Position numbers and translations under genes: made by a program. From an uncultured Collinsella sp. (GTDB lineage Bacteria; Actinomycetota; Coriobacteriia; Coriobacteriales; Coriobacteriaceae): a DNA stretch of 24,501 nucleotides. Positions 1-8,012 of this stretch are shown in pieces. Numbering within the stretch: position 1 is the first letter of the stretch; every line of letters starts with the position of its first letter. A model generated the notes under the pieces. That model did no database searches and had not been told where the DNA came from. It saw nothing but the letters and a program-made list of their open reading frames with translations. The stretch covers positions 1 to 24,501 of the forward strand of contig USAJ01000015.1 in NCBI GenBank assembly GCA_900552685.1, written 5' to 3'.

Positions 1-30
1 ATATAGGAACACAAGGTCAAAGGCGGCACC

Positions 31-2064
31 ATGATCCTCCTGGTCGACAAGATCGAAAAAAGCTTCGGCGCACGCGTCCTCTTTAGCGGCGCGTCCTTCC
101 AGATCAACCCCGGCGAGCGCTTTGCGCTCGTGGGACCCAACGGCGCCGGCAAAACCACCATGCTCAAGATCATTATGGGCATCGACAGCCCAGACGCCGG
201 CCAGGTCCAGTACGCAAAGGACTGCCAGGTAGGCTACCTAGAGCAGGAAACTAATCTGGAGCAAAAAGACACCACCATCCTTGCCGAGGTCATGGCCGCT
301 GCCAAGGAAATCCGCCGCATGGGCGAGCGCGCCAACGAGCTGCAGGCCCAGATAACCGAGCTCTCGGAGCAGGGCAAGGACGTCGACGCCCTCCTTAACG
401 AGTACGGTCAGGTACAGGACCGCTTTGAGCACCTGGGCGGCTACGAGCTCGAGAGCAACGCCCGCAAAATCCTGTCCGGCCTGGGCTTTAAGGTCACCGA
501 CTTTGAGCGCCCGTGCTCCGAGTTCTCGGGCGGCTGGCAGATGCGCATCGCGCTTGCCAAGCTCTTCCTGCGCCACCCCGACCTGCTGCTTCTGGACGAG
601 CCTACTAACCACCTGGACCTCGAAAGCGTCCAGTGGCTGCGCGGCTTTATCGCCAACTACGACGGCGCCGTCCTCATCGTCAGTCACGACCGTGCCTTCA
701 TGGACGCCTGCGTCGACCACGTCGCCGCTCTCGAAAACCGTCGCGTGACCACCTACACCGGCAACTACAGCAGCTACCTCAAGCAGCGCGAGGACAACCT
801 GGAACAGATGCGCGCCAAGCGCGCTGCCCAGGAGCGCGACATCGCCCACATGCAGGTCTTTGTCGACAAGTTCCGCTACAAGCCCACCAAAGCTGCCCAG
901 GCACAGGAGCGCATCCGCAAGATCGAGCAGATCAAAAAGGAGCTTGTCATCCTGCCCGAGGGTCACAAGCACATCGACTTTAAGTTCCCCGACCCGCCGC
1001 GCTCCGGCGACATGGTCGTAGGGCTCGAGAGCGTGTCCAAGTCCTACGGCGACAAGCACATCTACAGTGAAATCGATCTCAAGCTCTACCGCGGCGAGCA
1101 TGTTGCGCTCGTCGGCCCCAACGGCGCCGGCAAGTCCACGCTCATGAAGATCCTCGCCGGCCTGGAGCCGCCCACCACCGGCACCCGCGACCTAGGCACT
1201 AACGTGGGCGTGGCCTACTACGCCCAGCATGCGCTCGAGGGCATGACCGAGTCCAATACCGTCCTGCAAGAGATCGACACCGTCACTCCCAAGTGGACCG
1301 TACCGCAGCAGCGCAGCCTGCTGGGCGCCTTCCTGTTTAGCGACAACGACGCAATCGAAAAGCAGGTCCGTGTCCTCTCCGGCGGCGAAAAGGCACGTCT
1401 GGCCCTTGCCAAGATGCTCGTGGCCCCCGAGGCGCTCCTGTGCCTGGACGAGCCCACCAACCACCTGGACATCGACTCTGTGGACATGCTCGAGAACGCC
1501 CTGCAAAACTTCCCCGGTACCATTGTGCTGATCAGCCACGACGAGCACCTGGTGCGCGCCGTGGCCAACCGCATCATCGACATCCGCGACGGCAAGGTCA
1601 CGGTCTACGATGGCGACTACGACTACTACCTCTACAAGCGCGAGGACCTCGCCGCCCGCGCCGCCGCCGAGGCGGCAGGGGAGAGCGCGCCGGCCACGGT
1701 CAAGTCCACCAAGGCCAGCGCCGCCCAGGTCGACACCCCCGCCGCGACGCCTAAGCCTGCCGAGGGCAAAAAGACCAAGGAGCAAAAGCGCGCCGAGGCC
1801 CAGGCCCGCGCCGCGCTCAACAAAAAGCTCAAGGGTGTGCGCAATCAGCTCAAGAAAATCGAGGCAGAGCTCGACAAAAAGCGCGCCCGCTATGACGAGC
1901 TTATGGAATTGATGGCAAGCGAAGAGCTTTATGCCGATCAGGATAAGTTCAACGCCGCGCTCGGGGAATATAACGGCCTTAAGCAAGAGTTACCCAAGCT
2001 CGAGGACGAATGGCTCGAGCTTTCCACCCAGATCGAAGAGGAGACCGCGCGTGAACTCTCGTAA
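31..2064 (+). CDS. ABC-F family ATPase (ribosome-associated)
   Basis: A soluble tandem ABC ATPase of 677 aa. The first nucleotide-binding domain has Walker A GPNGAGKTT at residues 35-43, signature SGGWQ and Walker B LLLLDEPTNHLD. The second has GPNGAGKST at about 362-370, LSGGEKARLALAK and LLCLDEPTNHLD. There are no membrane segments, and a charged linker joins the two domains, as in ABC-F proteins that act in the ribosomal E site during translation or antibiotic protection. An Ala/Lys-rich stretch (about 545-600) leads into a C-terminal coiled coil, as in the Uup/YdiF type of ABC-F. The start is the ATG after AAAGGCGG. The exact subfamily (Uup, YdiF, EttA or resistance type) cannot be settled by reading. 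The next gene starts inside its 3' end. Confidence 0.93.
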   Translation: MILLVDKIEKSFGARVLFSGASFQINPGERFALVGPNGAGKTTMLKIIMGIDSPDAGQVQYAKDCQVGYLEQETNLEQKDTTILAEVMAAAKEIRRMGERANELQAQITELSEQGKDVDALLNEYGQVQDRFEHLGGYELESNARKILSGLGFKVTDFERPCSEFSGGWQMRIALAKLFLRHPDLLLLDEPTNHLDLESVQWLRGFIANYDGAVLIVSHDRAFMDACVDHVAALENRRVTTYTGNYSSYLKQREDNLEQMRAKRAAQERDIAHMQVFVDKFRYKPTKAAQAQERIRKIEQIKKELVILPEGHKHIDFKFPDPPRSGDMVVGLESVSKSYGDKHIYSEIDLKLYRGEHVALVGPNGAGKSTLMKILAGLEPPTTGTRDLGTNVGVAYYAQHALEGMTESNTVLQEIDTVTPKWTVPQQRSLLGAFLFSDNDAIEKQVRVLSGGEKARLALAKMLVAPEALLCLDEPTNHLDIDSVDMLENALQNFPGTIVLISHDEHLVRAVANRIIDIRDGKVTVYDGDYDYYLYKREDLAARAAAEAAGESAPATVKSTKASAAQVDTPAATPKPAEGKKTKEQKRAEAQARAALNKKLKGVRNQLKKIEAELDKKRARYDELMELMASEELYADQDKFNAALGEYNGLKQELPKLEDEWLELSTQIEEETARELS

Positions 2065-2347
2065 AGCCGCTGCCGTGGCGATGAGCATCATCGCCATCGC
2101 GTGCCGCATCTACGGCATCTTTATGAGCGCGATGACCGTGCTGCTGTGCTTTAGCGGCCTGACCGCCAAGCTGCAGATCGTCGGCTTTGTCGTCGAGCTT
2201 TCGCGCGCACTGCCGAGTTCCATCGCCGGCTACGGCGTCATCACCTCACCCTTTGGCGGCGTATTCCGCCTGGATTACGCCATCGTGGCTGTCATCCTGT
2301 TTGTGGCCGACTACCTGCTCACGCGCGCCACGCGCCGCGTCCGCTAG
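2051..2347 (+). CDS. Small integral membrane protein, unknown function
   Basis: A 98-aa protein of unrecognised family. The proposed GTG start overlaps the end of the ABC-F gene by 14 nt and has GAGGAG about 8 nt upstream, which suggests translational coupling. The protein begins with a short basic stretch (NSRKAA). A long hydrophobic segment follows at about residues 9-36 and a second near the C-terminus at about 72-90, which ends in a basic tail (TRATRRVR). This predicts two or more membrane helices. It is 9 nt from the M50 protease gene, so a membrane role with that protease is possible but is inference. No catalytic motif is visible. Confidence 0.7.
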   Translation: MNSRKAAAVAMSIIAIACRIYGIFMSAMTVLLCFSGLTAKLQIVGFVVELSRALPSSIAGYGVITSPFGGVFRLDYAIVAVILFVADYLLTRATRRVR

Positions 2348-2356
2348 GGGAGTGCC

Positions 2357-3040
2357 ATGTCCAACAGCTACCTGATGAACCTGCTTGCCAGCGCCGTTGC
2401 CGTCATCTTTGGCATCGTCATCCACGAAAGCGCGCACGCCGCCGCGGCCTGGGTGCTCGGCGACAAGACGGCCCGCTCCCGTGGCCGCGTCTCGCTCAAC
2501 CCGCTCAACCACATCGATCCGTTTGGCACCATCATCCTGCCGCTGCTGATGCTTGCCGCCGGCGGCCCGGTGTTCGCCTTTGCCAAGCCCGTGCCCGTCT
2601 ACCTCAACAACCTCAAGCACCCCAAGCGCGACGAGGTCCTGGTAAGTGCGGCCGGCCCAGCATCGAACATCGCGCTCGCGTGCCTTGCCGCAGCCCTCAT
2701 GCACGCAGCATACGGCAACCTCTACACCAGCATGTCCTTTGCCGTGGCATCGCAGATCATGAACTTCGGCGCCACGTTCATCGTAGTCAACCTGTCACTC
2801 GCGTTCTTTAACCTCATCCCGATCCCGCCGCTCGATGGCTCATCGATCGTCGTGCCGTTCCTCAAAGGCAAGGCGCTCGCCAACTACTACCACCTGCAGC
2901 AATACGCCATGCCCATCCTCATCCTGGTGCTGTACCTGCTGCCTATGTGGACCGGCATCGATGTAATCGGCCGCTATTTCGACGCTACCGTGTATCCGCT
3001 TGCTGAGCAGCTGCTTAACTTCGCAATCGCCGGCATCTAA
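2357..3040 (+). CDS. M50 family (site-2 protease-like) membrane metalloprotease
   Basis: A polytopic membrane protein of 227 aa with the zinc-protease motif HESAH at residues 23-27, inside the first hydrophobic helix. The second metal-ligand motif, NLIPIPPLDG, has its Asp at about residue 160. This pair defines the short site-2 protease group (YwhC-like) that cleaves substrates within the membrane. The substrate cannot be predicted. The ATG follows GGGGAG with good spacing. The length is normal for the compact members, which lack a PDZ domain. An 84-nt gap follows before scpA. Confidence 0.88.
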   Translation: MSNSYLMNLLASAVAVIFGIVIHESAHAAAAWVLGDKTARSRGRVSLNPLNHIDPFGTIILPLLMLAAGGPVFAFAKPVPVYLNNLKHPKRDEVLVSAAGPASNIALACLAAALMHAAYGNLYTSMSFAVASQIMNFGATFIVVNLSLAFFNLIPIPPLDGSSIVVPFLKGKALANYYHLQQYAMPILILVLYLLPMWTGIDVIGRYFDATVYPLAEQLLNFAIAGI

Positions 3041-3048
3041 GGTAAACT
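3020..3048 (+). promoter_or_regulatory. Possible promoter for scpA-scpB
   Basis: TTCGCA and TAAACT are separated by 17 nt and lie at the end of the M50 gene and in the only sizeable gap in this part of the block. The match to a housekeeping sigma promoter is moderate, with a weak -35. Position and spacing support it; there is no other evidence. Confidence 0.35.
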
Positions 3049-3124
3049 TACAGGTCGACAGTGCAAAACGGTCGTAACATGCACCCAAACCGCGCCGCGA
3101 AGGCGCCGTCAAAGGAGGTCGAAG

Positions 3125-3937
3125 ATGTCGTATCGCGTGTCGACGCAGGTCTACAGCGGACCGTTCGACCTGCTGCTGCAGCTGGTAACCCGCCAAAAAG
3201 TAGATATCGGCGCCATCTCCATCAGCGAGGTGGCCGAGCAGTACCTTGCCGAGGCCGAGCGCATCGAGGCGCTGGACCTGGACGTGGCGAGCGACTTTTT
3301 GCTGGTCGCGGCAACCCTTTTGGACATCAAGGCTGCCTCTCTGGTGCCGCAGGAGGCCCCGCGCAAAGTCGATAACGACGATGACGAGCTCGACGAAGAC
3401 CTCGAGGAGCTCAGCACGCTCGACGGCGACGCTCTGCGCGAGGTCCTGATCCAGCGCCTGATTGCCTACAAGCAGTTTAAGGGCGCGGCGGCGGCCCTCG
3501 GTGCCCGCATGCAGGCCGAAAGCCGCATGCACCCGCGTGTGGCCGGTCCCGACCCGGAGTTCCTGGGGCTCATGCCCGACTACCTGGCAGGCATCACCCT
3601 GCGCGGTCTCGCCGTCATCTGCGCCGACTTGGACGGCAAGCGCCAGACCTTCCTGCTGGAGGCTGAGCACGTGGCGCCGCATCGCGTGCCGCTCGACCTG
3701 ACCGTGGCCTCAGTTGACCGCTTTACCATGGCGCACCAAACCTGCACCTTCCGCGAGCTGCTGGACGGCGAAGCCACGACCGAGCAGCTCGTCGTCACCT
3801 TCCTTGCCATGCTGGAGCTCGCCAAGCGCGGCTCGCTCACGCTAAGCCAGGACGAGATCTTCGGAACCATTCAGATCAACCGCGTCGAGGGCGCCGAGGC
3901 CTATGTGCCCGGCGAGGGCCCCGAGCTCACCGAATAG
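3125..3937 (+). CDS. scpA: Segregation and condensation protein A
   Basis: A 270-aa ScpA kleisin, which bridges the SMC ATPase heads and binds ScpB in the chromosome-organising condensin. The N-terminus (YSGPFDLLLQLVTRQKVDI) is the typical SMC-neck-binding start. It is followed by the ISEVAEQYL and DVASDFLLVAATLLDIKA helices. An acidic linker (DDDELDEDLEEL) and a C-terminal winged-helix-like region ending in SLTLSQDEIFGTI complete the family layout. The start is set by a near-perfect ribosome binding site, AAAGGAGGTCGAAG. It lies 11 nt upstream of scpB, the usual pairing. Confidence 0.95.
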   Translation: MSYRVSTQVYSGPFDLLLQLVTRQKVDIGAISISEVAEQYLAEAERIEALDLDVASDFLLVAATLLDIKAASLVPQEAPRKVDNDDDELDEDLEELSTLDGDALREVLIQRLIAYKQFKGAAAALGARMQAESRMHPRVAGPDPEFLGLMPDYLAGITLRGLAVICADLDGKRQTFLLEAEHVAPHRVPLDLTVASVDRFTMAHQTCTFRELLDGEATTEQLVVTFLAMLELAKRGSLTLSQDEIFGTIQINRVEGAEAYVPGEGPELTE

Positions 3938-3948
3938 GAGCCGCAACC

Positions 3949-4677
3949 ATGTCAACCCTTTCCACGCTGGAGGCAAACAGCCTCAAAGGCGCCCTCGAGG
4001 CGCTGTTGCTGGTGTCGAGCGACCCCGTCAGCGCACCCGCGCTGGCAGGTGCGCTGGATATCGCCCCCGGCGAGTGCGCGTCGCTGCTCGCCGAGCTCAA
4101 GGTTGAGTACGAGGAGGCCAACCGCGGCTTTCAGCTGCGCGAGGTTGCCGGCGGCTGGCGCCTGTTTACGCACCCCGCCTACCACGACGTGGTCGAGGCT
4201 TATGTGTTGAGCTGGGATACGCAAAAACTGTCGCAAGCGGCGCTCGAAACCCTAGCCGTGATCGCCTACCACCAGCCCGTCACGCGCGAGGTGGTCAAGG
4301 GCATCCGCGGCGTCAATTCCGACGGCGTCATCGCGTCGCTCGTGGACAAGGGCCTGGTGCGCGAGCTCGGCCGCGACCCCCAGCGCGGTCAGGCCATCAT
4401 CTACGGCACGACCAACGCCTTCTTGGAAAAGTTCGGCCTGCGCTCCACCCGCGACCTGCCCGATCTGGAGCAGTTTGCCCCCGACGAGCAGTCGCGCCAG
4501 TTTATCCGTGAGCGCCTGAGCGGCCGCAGCATTCAGTCCACGCTCGAGGAGCAGGCCAAGGACCTGGACGAAGAGCGCGAACTGCTTGATACCGATGTTG
4601 AAGATGTTGAGGCTGTCGAGGACTTGGAGAACCTGGTCGTCGACGAGACCTCGGAGGATTTACATGACGAGGACTAA
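3949..4677 (+). CDS. scpB: Segregation and condensation protein B
   Basis: A 242-aa ScpB, the winged-helix partner of ScpA in the SMC complex. The family signature is visible in LEALLLVSSDPVSAPALA near the N-terminus, in AALETLAVIAYHQPVTREVVKGIRG and in the second winged helix (LVDKGLVRELGRD, then IYGTTNAFLEKFGL). The C-terminal ~60 residues are highly acidic and probably disordered. GGAG lies 8 nt before the ATG. Its 3' end overlaps the proposed rluB start by 14 nt, which indicates coupled translation. Confidence 0.95.
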   Translation: MSTLSTLEANSLKGALEALLLVSSDPVSAPALAGALDIAPGECASLLAELKVEYEEANRGFQLREVAGGWRLFTHPAYHDVVEAYVLSWDTQKLSQAALETLAVIAYHQPVTREVVKGIRGVNSDGVIASLVDKGLVRELGRDPQRGQAIIYGTTNAFLEKFGLRSTRDLPDLEQFAPDEQSRQFIRERLSGRSIQSTLEEQAKDLDEERELLDTDVEDVEAVEDLENLVVDETSEDLHDED

Positions 4678-5626
4678 CGAAGTGGGGGAGACGCGCGCCA
4701 TGGGCAACGCAGTACCCGCAACCGACGCCCAGCCCGTCTACCCGCACACCATGCGCCTGCAGCGCTTTTTGGCGCGCGCGGGCGTGGCGAGCCGCCGCGG
4801 CTCGGAGGACCTGATGACCGCCGGCCGCGTAACCGTCAACGGCCAGGTCGCGACCGAGCTGGGCACCAAGGTCGACGTCGACCGCGACCATATCGAGGTC
4901 GACGGCATGCCCGTCAAGCTCAACCAGGGCGCCGTGTACCTGATGCTCTACAAACCGAGCGGCTACCTCACCACCATGAGCGATCCGCAGGAGCGCCCTT
5001 GCGTGGCCGATCTGGTCCCGCGCGACCGCTTTCCGGGGCTCTTCCCGGTGGGTCGTCTGGACCGCGACACCACGGGCCTTTTGCTCTTTACCACCGACGG
5101 CGACCTGTCGCAGGACCTGCTGCACCCCAGCAAGCACGTCTACAAGACCTACCAGGCACTCGTGGACGGGCAGCTAACCGACCGCGATCTTGAGCCGCTG
5201 CGTCGCGGCATAGAGCTCGACGACGGCCTATGCCAGCCGGCGATCTGCCGCGTCATTAACGCGCGCGAGGCAGAGGCTGTGGCTCCGCAAGGCGTCAAGC
5301 CCGGCACCACGGCCGTGGAGGTCATCATCCGCGAGGGCCGCAAGAATCAGGTCAAACGCATGCTGAGCAAGATCCACCACCCGGTGAACCGCCTGCACCG
5401 CTGCAACTTTGCCGGCCTGGAGCTCAAGGACGTGGCCAAGGGCTCCTGGCGCGAACTCACCGACCGCGAGGTGCAGATCCTCAAAAGCGGCGGTATCCCG
5501 CCCAAGCAGGCCAGCGCCAAGCGCGGCGGCAAGCCCCAAGACACGCCCGCCAGCCGCACGCGTCACCACGGCAGCCACGGCTCCGCTCCCAAGCGTAACA
5601 CCTACCGCGAGCGCTACACGGGCTAG
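4664..5626 (+). CDS. rluB: Ribosomal large-subunit pseudouridine synthase (RluB/RsuA family)
   Basis: Converts a uridine in 23S rRNA helix 80-90 to pseudouridine (the family role). An S4 RNA-binding domain (MRLQRFLARAGVASRRGSE onwards, about residues 29-80) is followed by the catalytic domain with GRLDRDTTGLLL; the catalytic Asp is about residue 133. The conserved EGRKNQVKRML motif is also present. A basic, low-complexity C-terminal tail of about 45 residues probably binds RNA. Two starts are possible: ATG at 4664, with GGAGG 7 nt upstream and overlapping scpB, or ATG at 4700 with GGGGGAG. I chose 4664 for its stronger, better-spaced site. The scpA-scpB-rluB-cmk order is widely conserved. Confidence 0.92.
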   Translation: MTRTNEVGETRAMGNAVPATDAQPVYPHTMRLQRFLARAGVASRRGSEDLMTAGRVTVNGQVATELGTKVDVDRDHIEVDGMPVKLNQGAVYLMLYKPSGYLTTMSDPQERPCVADLVPRDRFPGLFPVGRLDRDTTGLLLFTTDGDLSQDLLHPSKHVYKTYQALVDGQLTDRDLEPLRRGIELDDGLCQPAICRVINAREAEAVAPQGVKPGTTAVEVIIREGRKNQVKRMLSKIHHPVNRLHRCNFAGLELKDVAKGSWRELTDREVQILKSGGIPPKQASAKRGGKPQDTPASRTRHHGSHGSAPKRNTYRERYTG

Positions 5627-5692
5627 GCAACCCGCCGCGCCCCAACGCCCGCGAACCATACCAGCACGTCACCCATCGAAAGGAAGCATTGC

Positions 5693-6379
5693 ATGATCGT
5701 CGCCATCGACGGCCCCGCCGGTTCCGGCAAGTCCACCATCGCCAAGGAGATCGCCCGCCAGCTGGGCTTTAACAAGCTCGACACGGGCGCCATGTATCGC
5801 GCCGTCACCTTCGCCGCGCTCGACCGTGGCATCGATTTGGACGACGAGGCGGCAATCGACGCCCTCGCCGAGCAAATCGAGATCCGCTTTACAAACGGCA
5901 CCGGCGAGGACACGCGCCTGACCATTGACGGCCAGGACGCTTCGGCCGCCATCCGCACCCCGCAGGTCGACGCCAACGTGTCCAAGGTCTCGGCCTATCC
6001 GGGCGTGCGCGCCGCCATGCTCATCCACCAGCGCCGCGCCGCCGAGGACCGCGATATCGTGGCCGAGGGTCGCGACATCGGTACCGTCGTGTTCCCTAAC
6101 GCGCAGGTCAAGGTCTTCCTAACCGCCGACCCGCGTGAGCGCGCCCGCCGCCGCGTACTGCAGCGTCACCAAAACGACGCCCAGCCGCTCACGACCGAGC
6201 AGCTCGAAGCCGAGGTCGACGAGACGCTCGACGCCCTTAAGCAGCGCGACAAGCTCGACAGCAGCCGCGAGGTCGCCCCGCTCGTGCCCGCCGAGGACGC
6301 CGTGCACATCGACTCCACCGCCCACACCATCGACGAGGTCGTCTCGATAATCGAGGACCTCATCAACCAAAGGAGGTAG
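5693..6379 (+). CDS. cmk: Cytidylate kinase
   Basis: Phosphorylates CMP/dCMP with ATP in pyrimidine nucleotide recycling. The 228-aa protein starts with the P-loop GPAGSGKST (residues 7-15). It then shows the CMP-binding segment KLDTGAMYRAVTFAAL and EGRDIGTVVFPNA, followed by the lid RERARRR. These match bacterial Cmk along its whole length. AAAGGAAG precedes the ATG. Cmk is followed after 3 nt by a PlsC-like gene, an arrangement seen in many Gram-positive genomes. Confidence 0.95.
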   Translation: MIVAIDGPAGSGKSTIAKEIARQLGFNKLDTGAMYRAVTFAALDRGIDLDDEAAIDALAEQIEIRFTNGTGEDTRLTIDGQDASAAIRTPQVDANVSKVSAYPGVRAAMLIHQRRAAEDRDIVAEGRDIGTVVFPNAQVKVFLTADPRERARRRVLQRHQNDAQPLTTEQLEAEVDETLDALKQRDKLDSSREVAPLVPAEDAVHIDSTAHTIDEVVSIIEDLINQRR

Positions 6380-6382
6380 CCC

Positions 6383-7111
6383 ATGCGCCCGTTTAAGCAG
6401 ACGCCCGAGGACTATTACAACGCCCCCTACGCCGAGTTCCCAGCGCTCATCCGCGGCACCGTCTTCGTGGTCATGGCAATCCTTTGGGCTTTCTCCAAGC
6501 TCATGTGGCGTTGGAAGGTCGAGGACGCCGATCTTCTGTTTGAGCGCCAGGAAGGCCGCGGCAGCGTGGTCATCTGCAACCACACCTCGATGGCAGAGCT
6601 CTTGGCCGTGGAGACGGCGCTGTTCTTTGGGGGGCGCCGCATTCGTCCCATCTTTAAGTCCGAGTTCGCCAAGAGCAAGATTGTGCGCTGGGCCTTTAGC
6701 CGCGTTGGCGGCATCCCCGTGGAGCGTGGCACTGCCGATATGAAGTGCCTGCGCGCCGCCCAGCATGCGCTGCAGCGCGGCGAGGACGTTCTGATCTTCC
6801 CCGAGGGCACGCGCCTCCGCTCGCGCGAGATCAAACCCGAGGTCCACGGCGGTTTTGCGCTCATCGCTCAGATGGGCAAGGCACCCGTCAACCCGCTCGC
6901 CATCTGCGGCTGGTCCGACATCACGCCCGCGGGCAAAAAGATCATGCGTCCCAAGAAGTGCTGGATCCGCGCCGGCAAGGCCGTCTCTCTTTCCGACGCA
7001 CCGGCCGGGCTTAAGCGCACGGAGCGCCTGGAATGGTTTGAGTCCGAGGCCATGAACCGCGTCTACGCCATGCGAGACGATCTGTGCGACGAGCATCCGG
7101 GCAGGTTCTAA
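6383..7111 (+). CDS. plsC: 1-acyl-sn-glycerol-3-phosphate acyltransferase (PlsC-like)
   Basis: Probably adds the second acyl chain to lysophosphatidic acid at the membrane. The 242-aa protein has one hydrophobic N-terminal segment (about residues 25-42) and the acyltransferase blocks NHTSMAE (His67), GGIPVERG and FPEGTR (139-144). The family's catalytic motif is H-x4-D; here it reads H-x4-E (His67, Glu72), a conservative but unusual substitution at the charge-relay position. AAAGGAGGT precedes the ATG. plsY and gpsA in the same block support a role in phospholipid synthesis. A related acyltransferase with another acceptor cannot be excluded. Confidence 0.85.
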   Translation: MRPFKQTPEDYYNAPYAEFPALIRGTVFVVMAILWAFSKLMWRWKVEDADLLFERQEGRGSVVICNHTSMAELLAVETALFFGGRRIRPIFKSEFAKSKIVRWAFSRVGGIPVERGTADMKCLRAAQHALQRGEDVLIFPEGTRLRSREIKPEVHGGFALIAQMGKAPVNPLAICGWSDITPAGKKIMRPKKCWIRAGKAVSLSDAPAGLKRTERLEWFESEAMNRVYAMRDDLCDEHPGRF

Positions 7112-7113
7112 CC

Positions 7114-8010
7114 ATGAGCGAGAACGTGACGAACACCGCCGCGGCCGCCACTGAGGAGGTCGTCCCCACCATCGAAATCGCCGCCCACGCCGGCACTTGC
7201 TACGGCGTGCAGCGCGCGCTCGACATGGCGCTGGCGGCCGCCCCGCAGGCGGGGGAGAGCACTCAGGTCCACACCCTGGGTCCGCTCATCCATAACCCCA
7301 TCGTGGTACGCGAGCTCACCGAGGCAGGTGTGGGCCTGGCCGACACCTTGGATGACGCCGCGTCGGGCACCGTGATTATCCGCGCCCACGGTGTGGTACC
7401 GCAGGTGATCGATGCTGCCCGCACGCGCGGCCTCAACGTGGTCGACGCCACCTGCCCCTACGTGAAGAAGGTCCATATGGCAGCCGAGCGCCTGGTGCGC
7501 GAAGGCTACCGCGTGGTGGTCGTAGGCGAGCCGGGTCATCCCGAGGTCGAGGGCATTCTTGGCCACGCCGGCAAAGATGCACAGGTCGTGAGCTGTGCCG
7601 CCGACGCCAACGCCTTGTCGCTCAAGGGCAAGGTGGGCCTGGTTGTGCAGACCACTCAGACCGCGCAGAACCTCGCCGAGGTCGTGGCCGCTATCACCCC
7701 GCGCGTGCAGGAGCTGCGCGTGATCAACACCATCTGCGCCGCCACGAGCGAGCGCCAGCAGGCAGCCGCATCACTTGCCAAACGCTGTGATTGCATGGTC
7801 GTCGTGGGTGGCAAGAACTCGGGCAACACCCGCCGCCTGGCGCAGATTTGTGCAGACGCCTGCGAGCACACGCATCACATCGAGGAAGCTTCCGAGCTCC
7901 AGGCCGCGTGGTTTACCGACGCTCACCACATCGGCATCACCGCCGGAGCCTCCACCCCACAAGAACACATCGAGCGCGCCGTCAAGCGCATCAAGGAGCT
8001 TTACCGCTAA
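7114..8010 (+). CDS. ispH: 4-hydroxy-3-methylbut-2-enyl diphosphate reductase
   Basis: The last enzyme of the MEP isoprenoid pathway, a [4Fe-4S] protein that reduces HMBPP to IPP and DMAPP. The three cluster cysteines are visible: Cys29 in AGTCYGVQRA, about Cys114 in DATCPYVKKVH and about Cys208 in NTICAATSERQ. The proton-relay and substrate motifs VGEPGHPEV and GGKNSGNTRRL are also present. The protein is 298 aa from the ATG at 7114, 2 nt after the acyltransferase stop, with a modest GGCAGG site. An in-frame upstream start would only add residues encoded inside the previous gene. It is 2 nt from the next gene. Confidence 0.95.
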   Translation: MSENVTNTAAAATEEVVPTIEIAAHAGTCYGVQRALDMALAAAPQAGESTQVHTLGPLIHNPIVVRELTEAGVGLADTLDDAASGTVIIRAHGVVPQVIDAARTRGLNVVDATCPYVKKVHMAAERLVREGYRVVVVGEPGHPEVEGILGHAGKDAQVVSCAADANALSLKGKVGLVVQTTQTAQNLAEVVAAITPRVQELRVINTICAATSERQQAAASLAKRCDCMVVVGGKNSGNTRRLAQICADACEHTHHIEEASELQAAWFTDAHHIGITAGASTPQEHIERAVKRIKELYR

Positions 8011-8012
8011 CC

